From Brachionus plicatilis (taxonomy: Eukaryota; Rotifera; Eurotatoria; Ploima; Brachionidae), in NCBI GenBank assembly GCA_010279815.1, contig QEOQ01000427.1, forward strand, positions 194,353-207,471: a DNA stretch of 13,119 nucleotides. The letters run 5' to 3'. Of the stretch, positions 6,994 through 13,119 are shown piece by piece. The notes under the pieces are model-generated. The model did no database searches and was not told the origin of the DNA. It saw only the letters and a program-made list of their open reading frames with translations. The position numbers and the translations under genes are program-made. Position 1 is the first letter of the stretch. The number at the start of each line of letters is the position of its first letter.

Positions 6994-9900
6994 CTTATAA
7001 TAAAATTAAACTTTAATAAAATCTAAAAAAAAAATTTAAAAAATTACAATATTTTGATTAATTGCTTGGTTAAGTTTTTTGCGTTTCTTTGCTCTTTGAC
7101 TCCAATAGGAATAATTTACTGCAGCATATTCCAGCAAGGCTGCGAAAACAAACACAAAACACGTGACCAAATAAATATCAATTGCTTTTACATAGCTGAT
7201 TCTGGGCAAGGTAGCACGGACACCTGTGCTAATTGTGGTCATGGTAAGCACGGTTGTTATGCCGAGAGACACTCGAGCTGATGTAGCCTCGTGGTTAATC
7301 CAAAAAGACACCCAACTTAGCATCACGATTAAAGTAGATGGCAAATAAGTTTGAAAAATGAAGTAGCCAATGTGTCGCTGTAATAAAAAGCTGAGAGATA
7401 AACGAGTATAGTATCCGGTAGCTTGCTGCTCCAGATAGGTCGAGGTCTTGTAATTCAGGATTTGAAATTGAGGCAGGCTAACTTTGTCAACTCCTTTTAC
7501 AGAGGCTTTGGAGTTTTTCCAGCAAATGTTCACTTCTTTGTTTGTGTAACCATCTAAATAATTAAAAAATAAAGATATTGCGCAACAAGATTTTTTTTAT
7601 AAATTTAAAGAAGTTAATTAAATTTATGTTGTTGTTGAATGGTTCAAAAAGTTTCTCGGTTTAATATGCTCTTAGTTTGTTTAAATTTATTCATGAATTC
7701 TTAATTTGTTAATTATTTTTAAGTACTCAGTGACTAGGAATAAATTAATTAAACAAGATAGGCAAACATTTTTTAAGAGTTTTATTTTCAGATTAATTAT
7801 TTTTACAGGCAATACAAAATAATTTAAAATTAAAGAGAAAATATCAAAAATCTAATAAGGTAGAGACTTGGTGGCCAGTATGACTTTGGCATTCTGGCTT
7901 AATTACTGATTTTAAACTATCTGATTAATATTATTTATTATTTCGACAGTATTTATTAGTTTCTGTTATTTATGATAAAAATAAGGCATAAAAATAAAAC
8001 AAAAGTTATTCTGGGCTAAAATTATCCGACTAAAAAATTATGAAAAATTTGTCAGTCGGATGATTTTAGTCTTTTTTTAAAAAATTTGAATTTAATTTTT
8101 TATAAATTTGATTTTTTGTCCAAGATTAAATATTAATTCACTAATTTGAGCCAAAAAACTGAAAATCTCTTGTCGGACCTTCTGGTGTTAAAAAAAACTT
8201 AAATTTTTTTTCAAGATTTAGCAACTGCTTGATTTAGCTTTAACAACAATTATACTCTGATTTAGTATTAATAAAGTCATTAAAAAAAATTTAATTTTGA
8301 AGTTTTGCCTTTAAAAACTGCAATCATTTTTGGAAACTTATAAAATTCTGAAAGTAAAACAGTAATTTTTGGAAAAATTAAAATCCTTTAAAATTTCAGG
8401 ATTTTTATTTCATTAATTTTTTTAAAACTAGCTCTTAATTTTGTTTTATTTTTTAATTTTTTAATGTTTTTTGCCAAGCTAAAATTAAATGAAATTATCT
8501 AAAAATAACAAATTTAATAATAATAATAATAATAATATATATAAGCTACAGCAAGACTAGCTTGTGGAGGTGGCCTACTAGGAGGTCACCTATGGTAGCT
8601 CCTTGCACATAACACATAGAAAGTACTGAAAAAAAAAGAAATACTGTTTAAATTTTTAGGTCAAAATAAAAGTTAACATTACAGATAGAAAAAGCTGTAA
8701 AAGAAAAATTATAAAAATAAGTGTTCATGTTTAAGATTGTTGACTAGACCGGAAGGCATCGTATCCGTTCTTGAACTTGTTGACCGAGTTGTAGTTTTGT
8801 CCAAAGATTTCAAATTAATTTTTATGCAAATAATTATGATTGTCTTTTAGACTAGATATTTTCACGAAAATTGTATAATATGTAGAAAAAAATAATCATA
8901 CAGCAAATTTTATATAACATTTTAAGAACTTATTAAGTAAATTACTCTGGTCAGATATTTATCGCTATACAGAATAAAATGAATAAATTCTGGAAACTTT
9001 TTCTATCAGATGTAATATCAGCTGAAGCAAAAATAAAAAGTTTTAAGAAGAATAATGAACAATATTGATGACTAAAGCTTTTACTCTTCAGTTTTAAACT
9101 ATTAAAGCTATCTATATTATTTTATTCCTGTGATTATTCCAGAAATTTAATAAGAAAATAAAAAATAGATATATAGATAAATAGATTTTGAAGATTTTGC
9201 ATTATTTGTGGAATTGAACAAGCTATTTCTAAAACAATTAAAAGTTTATTTTTTAAATTAGAATCAATAAATTCTTAAATTCTTTCAAGTATTTTTTAAG
9301 CAGACGAATAAATTAACATTGGTGCATAAATGACGTAACTTAGCTTTAAAATTCTTGATTAAAAATTACTTATCATTATCTTTGCCAATTAAATACTAAT
9401 AAACTTTATAATTAAATACTAATAAACTAGAGACAGCTCTTTTCTCAAAGGAAGCTAATTAACTCCTAAGATAACTTACAGCTTTCGATTTCAACGGTGC
9501 AGTTTTGAGAATCAAGTGGATAATTGTGCAAGTCCATCATGCAGGCTAGAGTGGTCGTAAATCTCATTCCGTAAATAACGTCTCCATTTCCATATATTTT
9601 TATCATTTTGTTCTTCTCGGTAACATCATGCAGAAAAGAAAATTTATCATTTGCCAAAAAAGTATCAGGAAGCCAAATTTTTTCCGCAAAATCCCCCATC
9701 AAAGTTAAGTAATCCCTCTTATTGCCAAATACCAATCTTTCATCATTCCAATATTGATTTAAATATATTGTTATTGTGTAATCCTTAAATTGAAATTAAA
9801 ATAGAAAATTTAATGAATCTGCTTCATTGATGCATACCATGTTCACTTCTGATATTGCGTCAAAACTTGCCAATACAACTTCCATTGACACGTTCAATGT

Positions 9901-10159
9901 TTCTGCTAAATTCAAAACTTTTTTAAAATTTTTTAAAAACCAATGGTCAAGTGACTTACCGCCAAATTTCGGTCTAAGTCGAATATCATAGTTCTTCAAT
10001 AATTTGTCCAGAGTAGAGGAGACATTTTGGAAATTATTATTTGGCATTGCCAAAAGATTGGTGAATCTTTAAAGGGAAAATGTAAAAAAAAATTTAAATT
10101 GAAGCATTTAAGATGATTTACGTGTAAAGCAAAAGGATTATTGTTCTAATGTTGCTCAT
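6460..10159 (-). CDS. Lcch3: GABA-gated ion channel subunit, beta/LCCH3 class (six exons, 518 aa)
   Basis: This Cys-loop receptor subunit would form part of a pentameric GABA-gated channel in the plasma membrane. The coding exons are 10159-10122, 10066-9960, 9905-9838, 9783-9480, 7553-7048 and 6993-6460, joined in consistent phases. Residues 1-19 are a signal peptide. The extracellular domain carries a canonical 13-residue Cys-loop (C152-C166), N-glycosylation sequons at N27, N53 and N165, and loop-B motif ESYGY (171-175). TM1 is about 234-256, TM2 263-281, TM3 296-318, the basic intracellular loop 324-485, and TM4 492-511. [18 protein letters not shown] and [12 protein letters not shown] are typical of LCCH3/beta subunits; RDL has WLNRNATPAR. 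In Drosophila LCCH3 co-assembles with GRD into a GABA-gated cation channel, and this protein likewise lacks the Pro-Ala pair before TM2. Oddities are Ser at TM2 2' and changed loop A and C residues. Class assignment is firm; orthology is inferred. Confidence 0.93.
7048..7553 (-). CDS. Lcch3: receptor exon 5: loop C, TM1, TM2, TM3
   Basis: Encodes residues 173 (split codon) to 341. It holds GYT, the LPQF motif before loop [13 protein letters not shown] (loop C), [12 protein letters not shown] into TM1, the whole pore helix TM2 (R266 at 0', S268 at 2', T272 at 6', L275 at 9'), the TM2-TM3 linker [11 protein letters not shown] and TM3. It is bounded by the acceptor ATTTAG ending at 7554 and the donor ATT|GTAATT at 7048/7047. 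It is the most conserved and most GC-rich exon of the gene. Confidence 0.93.
8014..8071. repeat. 58-nt inverted repeat with 19-nt arms
   Basis: The left arm 8014-8032 (GGCTAAAATTATCCGACTA) pairs with the right arm 8053-8071 (CAGTCGGATGATTTTAGTC). The three deviations are two G·U-type pairs if the plus strand is the RNA and one A·C at the loop end. The loop is 20 nt. It looks like a hairpin or a very small MITE-like element inside intron 4. Confidence 0.7.
8515..8543. repeat. (TAA)7(TA)4 microsatellite
   Basis: Seven TAA units run from 8515 to 8535 and continue into four TA units to 8543, directly abutting the three-arm structured element that starts at 8544. Likely length-polymorphic. Confidence 0.85.
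8544..8600. other. structured three-arm element of unknown type
   Basis: A GC-richer 57-nt patch can fold into a three-way junction. The closing stem is AGCTAC (8544-8549) with GTAGCT (8595-8600). Arm 1 is GCAAG (8551-8555) with CTTGT (8561-8565). Arm 2 is AGGTGGCC (8568-8575) with GGTCACCT (8584-8591). It has no hammerhead core (no CTGATGA or GAAA on either strand) and no tRNA A/B boxes. It may be part of a SINE or MITE or an uncharacterised RNA. Confidence 0.4.
8731..8805 (-). pseudogene. short GC-balanced coding-like scrap (24 codons plus stop)
   Basis: The minus strand from 8805 reads TTT GGA CAA and then 21 more codons (AAC, TCG, GTC, AAC, AAG, TTC, GGA, TAC, GCC and CGG among them) to TAA at 8733-8731. 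The third positions are far richer in G/C than anything nearby. The peptide includes [19 protein letters not shown] do not recognise it. It has no obvious acceptor immediately upstream, so a retrocopy fragment, transposon scrap or alternative terminal exon are all open. Confidence 0.25.
9387..9428. repeat. 23-nt tandem duplication
   Basis: AATTAAATACTAATAAACT is present identically at 9387-9405 and 9410-9428, separated by TTAT. It lies 51 nt inside intron 4 from the exon 4 donor. Confidence 0.9.
9480..9783 (-). CDS. Lcch3: receptor exon 4: ligand-binding core and Cys-loop
   Basis: Encodes residues 72-172 plus one base of codon 173. It begins [12 protein letters not shown] (strand beta2 and loop D region) after an acceptor TTTAAG ending at 9784. 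It continues through IWLPDTF (loop A) and [17 protein letters not shown] to the second Cys-loop cysteine and IES. An internal TTG could suggest a later start, but the frame is open back to the acceptor and the upstream residues are conserved. The donor T|GTAAGT at 9480/9479 splits the loop-B tyrosine codon. Confidence 0.92.
9838..9905 (-). CDS. Lcch3: receptor exon 3 (68 nt)
   Basis: Encodes [22 protein letters not shown] (residues 50-71 plus part of 49). It corresponds to the VGMxIDVASIDMVSEVNM segment of beta-class subunits, which gives a residue-for-residue alignment with DAISEVNM. The acceptor is TTTAG|CAG, an NAGNAG pair; the donor is ATG|GTATGC at 9838/9837. Confidence 0.9.
9906..9959 (-). 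other. intron 2 (54 nt), open in frame
   Basis: Donor GTAAGT and acceptor TTTAG (or CAG three bases later). The length is divisible by three and there is no stop in the reading frame, so retention would add 18 residues to the ectodomain without truncating it. Introns 3 and 5, also 54 nt, do contain in-frame stops. Confidence 0.85.
9960..10066 (-). CDS. Lcch3: receptor exon 2: end of signal peptide, N-terminal ectodomain
   Basis: Encodes residues 13 (split) to 48 plus one base. It completes the signal peptide (FTNLLA) and then [19 protein letters not shown] and IRLRPKFG, matching the NVSxTLDxLLKGYDIRLRPDFGG start of mature beta subunits. The frame has no ATG upstream of the conserved part apart from an internal Met at residue 20, so translation must start in exon 1. 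The acceptor is TTTAAAG, ending at 10067. Confidence 0.9.
10122..10159 (-). CDS. Lcch3: receptor exon 1: start codon and signal peptide (38 nt)
   Basis: ATG at 10159-10157 opens [12 protein letters not shown], and the exon ends TAC AC|GTAAAT at 10122/10121. The 55-nt intron 1 ends TTTAAAG at 10067. Joining gives [19 protein letters not shown], a textbook signal peptide with a basic start, an Ile/Leu core and small residues near a likely cleavage after A19. It runs straight into the conserved mature N-terminus in frame. The exon is too short to stand out as an open reading frame. The evidence is the combined match of signal peptide, phase 2 junction and intron length. Confidence 0.82.
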
Positions 10160-10173
10160 TCTATTAACTTCAT
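10156..10173 (-). promoter_or_regulatory. five-codon upstream ORF overlapping the receptor start
   Basis: ATG at 10173-10171 encodes MKLIE and stops at TGA (10158-10156), overlapping the main ATG in an ATGA arrangement. A pyrimidine-rich CTTTTTCAG ends at 10176, two bases before this ATG, and may be the 3' splice site of a 5' UTR intron or of spliced-leader addition. If the mRNA begins there, both start codons are in the leader. A role in reinitiation control is inference. Confidence 0.45.
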
Positions 10174-11237
10174 TGCTGAAAAAGTTTATCTAAATGAGAT
10201 AACTGATGAAATCGATATGAATTCTGGATTAGAAGTTGGGGGGAGATAGAGTGAAAAAAGCTGAGAAAAATAAAAATTTGAAGCGTTTAATTAATTGAAA
10301 TAGAAATTAACTAAGATTCTTCGAGAGTTCGTCATTAACAAGCTTGAGTGTTCAAGGCAATTCTCCCGAATTAGCTCATAATCCAAGCAAGTATTTATGC
10401 CCAAACGAACAATTAAAACAAGCGTTTAGGTTCAAAATTGGTAAACAAAAATCCATTCGAGGCTCCCATTACTAGACAATCAGTGCTTATTTGTTCACTA
10501 AAGTCACATTTAATTCAGATTTTTAATTAAAAAAAAATTATATCCCTCATTTCCTTTATTTGTTCTCAAAACCAAATAAGCTAACACAAATTTCTAATCT
10601 GATTTTTGTCTAAAAAAATATTGAAAATATTTCAAAATAAATTTATTTTCTAAAAAATTAAATCAAGATTTTTAAGAATTAAGATAAGGTTAAATTTTTT
10701 ATTGCGTTAAATAAAATTTCAAATTCCTTTTCTTATTTTACAAAATTGAAAAAGACAAATATATACAGTTGATCACGATTTCCTGGTGATAAGATTCAAT
10801 TTTTATTTTAAGATGAATCTGAAAAATTCTGATCAAATGAATAGACTCGAAAAAATTATTTAACAAATAAATTCCGCAATCTAATTCAAAGTTTGAATTT
10901 GAATAGTAAAAAAATTCAATTTGCCAAAAACTCTTTAAATCTTTTCATCACATTTAAAAACAGTTCAATTTTGATTAAATTTAGAAATCAATTGAGGCAA
11001 GTGTTCTTAAATTGAAAATAATTAAAACATGACTTCAATCAAATAGAGACACAATTAATACACACTTGACAACTGTTTTATTTTTTTATTTAAATCTTAA
11101 AAACTTAATTTACAAAATAAGTGTATCTCTAGTTTTACTTTTTAACTTTCAACCAAATGGATTAAATTTTTTTAACTAAAATCCACGAAATTTTGAGAAA
11201 TTGTACCAAATTAACAATAAATTGCCTGATGACGACG

Positions 11238-11445
11238 GTAAAACTAAACGAAGCCAAACTTTTGTGTTAAGCCATCAAAGAAATTTTATGCCCTCCTCAA
11301 GGCACACTACGCTTTAAAAAATAGATTGATGAAAAATCCATATCCGATTCCTCAGCAAACATTTATTATTTGCTAGGGTTAAATAGTGTGATTTGGAAGT
11401 GTGTTCAGGCCTGTGTAAGCTCTAATCCAAACAGTCAAAAGTAAA
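11238..11445 (+). pseudogene. possible LTR-retrotransposon pol relic
   Basis: One plus-strand frame with two internal stops reads NEAKLLC, stop, AIKEIL, then QGTLRFKK, and later IYYLLGLNSVIWKCVQACVS, ending at TAA near 11445. Two readings compete. The EA...AIKEIL block and the later IY segment have about the spacing of a Ty1/copia RNase H (TEAEY..A..EAxWL, then IYxDN). Alternatively, QGTLRxKK with YYxxGLNSxIxKxVQACVS resembles the zinc-binding integrase region of Ty3/gypsy (HxGxxxTK, YYWPGMxxDIxxxVxxC). Neither keeps all key residues. The base composition is GC-richer than the flanks. Confidence 0.3.
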
Positions 11446-11613
11446 TGAATGAATCCAGGTCTTTAAGAATATTTAATAAATTCTAGAATTAAGCTTTGTA
11501 ATCATAAAAAAAATTAATATAAAATAAGCCCTCAAAGAATCAAAAATTAATATTTAATTGAACAGATAATCTTTTTTTTTAGACACTCTTGCCTTGGTAC
11601 TTAAATTGATTAG

Positions 11614-11685
11614 CCGGTGACGATTGAGTTTGACATGGGTTTGTATCCGGAAATGATCGCTATGTTTTTGGCAAACAAATTTTAA
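11614..11685 (+). pseudogene. coding-like 23-codon scrap after a splice-acceptor-like AG
   Basis: TTGATTAG ends at 11613 and is followed by CCG GTG ACG ATT GAG TTT GAC ATG and a further 15 codons, to TAA at 11683-11685. The peptide PVTIEFDMGLYPEMIAMFLA has good coding composition for a short stretch. A long T-run plus AG also lies upstream, at about 11572-11582. It could be a terminal exon of an unseen plus-strand gene or part of a decayed element. I do not recognise the protein. Confidence 0.22.
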
Positions 11686-12311
11686 GTATCTGTTCATTTT
11701 TGCTGCTAAACCTTTTTATAAAAAATTAATTATTTTATTTTTTTTGATTATCAACATTATTAACAGGAGTAGAAAATTGAAAGTAGTTGTTTTAGTACAA
11801 CATGAAATAGTTTACTTTGTTTTAAAGATGACTTATTAATCAAATTTATGGCGAATTTTAATAAGATTGGTAAATTTAAGATTTGATTTTTGGCTTATGA
11901 ATATCTATTAGTACCAAATATGGAGCATAATTCGAGAATATTTTAGTTTTTTTCCGAAAGCACGACTAATAACACTCGAGGGGAATCAAAGATTTTTCTC
12001 AGTAAACAATCTTAAATGAAAAAGATAATCTACTCTCATGGGAGGATTCGAGCGGAATTTTCTCTTGATTTGCTCAACACATACAATTTGAATTCATTTA
12101 AAAAAAGAATAAAATCCTTTATTTTATGACTTCATAAATAATTGATTGTTACTTGAAAAATAAATTAGAAAAAAATCAAAAAAATTTCAACTGAATTAAA
12201 TAATGAATTTTTTAAATTTGAAAAAAATTATTATATGGAAACTATTTTAATTCAATATTATTTAATAGAATAGTTATTTTCTAAAATCAAATTTACAATA
12301 TGACATGATGT

Positions 12312-12336
12312 TAATATGCCAATGTCAAGCATATTA
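12312..12336. repeat. perfect 8-bp inverted repeat
   Basis: TAATATGC (12312-12319) and GCATATTA (12329-12336) flank a 9-nt loop. No linked feature is recognised. Confidence 0.55.
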
Positions 12337-12719
12337 TTTGACACGTAAACTCAATCTTTGACGACTCAAATCTCATTAGGGTGAAAAAAGCCGAGAAAAT
12401 TAAAAAAAATATCGTATTCCACGTAGGGTTGCTTTTTTAAGATTTAGATCAATTTATTAGTTTCTACGTATGATTTGTAACTTTAAAAAGCCAAAAAGAC
12501 CATTCTTTTCATTTTTAACTTAAAAACTGATATATGCGAAATTCAGTGTAATTTGAAAAAAATTTAACCCATTTTTTCTAAAATTTAATCTTTAATTTAT
12601 TTTCTCATTTTTTTCTAAACCATTGACAGTCAATCGATTCTACACTTCAAATGGTTTTAAAAACAATTCAGACCCAGTAATTTGGGCTCATAATGATAAC
12701 TTTTGTTACATTAGCTAAT

Positions 12720-12746
12720 ACTCTTGTATCAGTCTGATAAAAGAGT
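12720..12746. repeat. tight hairpin, 12-bp arms with 3-nt loop
   Basis: ACTCTTGTATCA (12720-12731) pairs with TGATAAAAGAGT (12735-12746) except for one G/A mismatch; the loop is GTC. It is less AT-driven than most inverted repeats here. Confidence 0.65.
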
Positions 12747-13119
12747 TAAAAATGATTTAAATTGTCCGGGTGTTCCAATTTTTAAAAGAATCTTCAATTC
12801 CTTTAGTTACAAAATTTGCTCCTTTAATTATTTTTGATATATCAATGTCACGTTTTTAGGAAGGATTATGAAATGATTTTGATTGAAAAATAAGATAATA
12901 AATCAAAGCAGAAGTCAAAAGCAGAAGGCTTGTCATATAAAAACTTCATGAAATAAAACATAAACAAAACTCGCTATCTACTGAAAAGAATGTCATTCAG
13001 ATTAGGTCTTATTGACTTGGTGAAATATGATTTTTTCTAAATAGACTTAAGCATGCAAAATAATCAAGACTATTTTTTCAATTTTTTATCTGTACTGAAT
13101 AATTAAATTTAAGTTATTT

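Larger units (their letters stand above)
7554..9479 (-). other. intron 4 of the receptor gene (1,926 nt), the only long intron
   Basis: Donor GTAAGT at 9479 and acceptor ATTTAG ending at 7554, phase 1. All other introns of the gene are 54-55 nt, so this one has clearly expanded. It holds an inverted repeat (8014-8071), a (TAA)n microsatellite (8515-8543), a structured three-arm element (8544-8600), a GC-balanced coding-like scrap (8731-8805) and a 23-nt tandem duplication (9387-9428). I see no missing receptor exon in it: exons 4 and 5 join directly across loop B without loss. Confidence 0.85.
10176..13119. other. 5' flank of the receptor gene, no confident gene
   Basis: AT-rich DNA with no long open frame on either strand. 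Some stretches are less AT-biased. 10340-10500 is the nearest to the gene and could hold promoter sequence, although I cannot name a TATA or initiator element. 11240-11445 is a possible retroelement relic. 11614-11685 is a short coding-like scrap. Hairpins occur at 12312-12336 and 12720-12746. A near-identical ~20-nt A-rich motif occurs at 10251 and 12382. Confidence 0.5.

Noticed and set aside
7054..7281. 75-codon plus-strand open frame
   Set aside because: Antisense shadow of the conserved receptor exon 5.
8544..8600. Hammerhead ribozyme
   Set aside because: Three arms are possible, but the catalytic core sequences are absent on both strands.
10370..10445. tRNA-like fragment with TTAGCTCA and GGTTCAAAAT
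   Set aside because: No complementary D-arm, no acceptor stem and wrong spacing for A and B boxes.
11614..11685. Elongin C C-terminus
   Set aside because: A loose EF...PE...NF likeness only; spacing and key residues do not align.

Overview
The window is strongly AT-rich eukaryotic DNA (about three quarters A+T by eye) with long gene-poor stretches. One gene has small AT-rich spliceosomal introns, four of its five being 54-55 nt. There are no operons, Shine-Dalgarno sites, CRISPR arrays or RNA genes that I can support. The receptor it encodes is a protostome-type GABA receptor subunit, so the source is a small-genome invertebrate. A monogonont rotifer or a mite would fit the base composition and intron size, but the sequence does not settle this.

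Two genes are supported, both on the minus strand. (1) Positions 2626 down to 1472 hold an apparently uninterrupted 384-codon reading frame for a disordered, Ser/Asn/Gln-rich protein that I do not recognise. (2) Positions 10159 down to 6460 hold a six-exon gene for a Cys-loop GABA-gated channel subunit of the beta/LCCH3 class. Splicing gives 1,557 nt and 518 residues with all phases consistent: signal peptide, ligand-binding domain with Cys-loop, TM1-TM3, a long basic intracellular loop, TM4. Its first exon is only 38 nt long and carries most of the signal peptide.

Region by region: 1-1471 is non-coding AT-rich DNA. 1472-2626 is the disordered-protein gene. 2627-6424 is intergenic DNA with a diverged ~100-bp direct repeat (3381-3650), hairpins and a decayed mariner transposase relic (5645-5880, plus strand). 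6425-10175 is the receptor gene; its single long intron (7554-9479) holds two structured inverted repeats, a microsatellite, a 23-nt tandem duplication and a GC-balanced coding-like scrap. 10176-13119 is 5' flank with a possible LTR-retrotransposon relic near 11240-11445 and another coding-like scrap at 11614-11685.

The receptor subunit would act in the plasma membrane of nerve or muscle cells as part of a pentameric GABA-gated channel. Its most notable feature is serine at the pore-lining 2' position of TM2, where RDL and most beta-class subunits have alanine. The two genes share no evident functional link beyond orientation.
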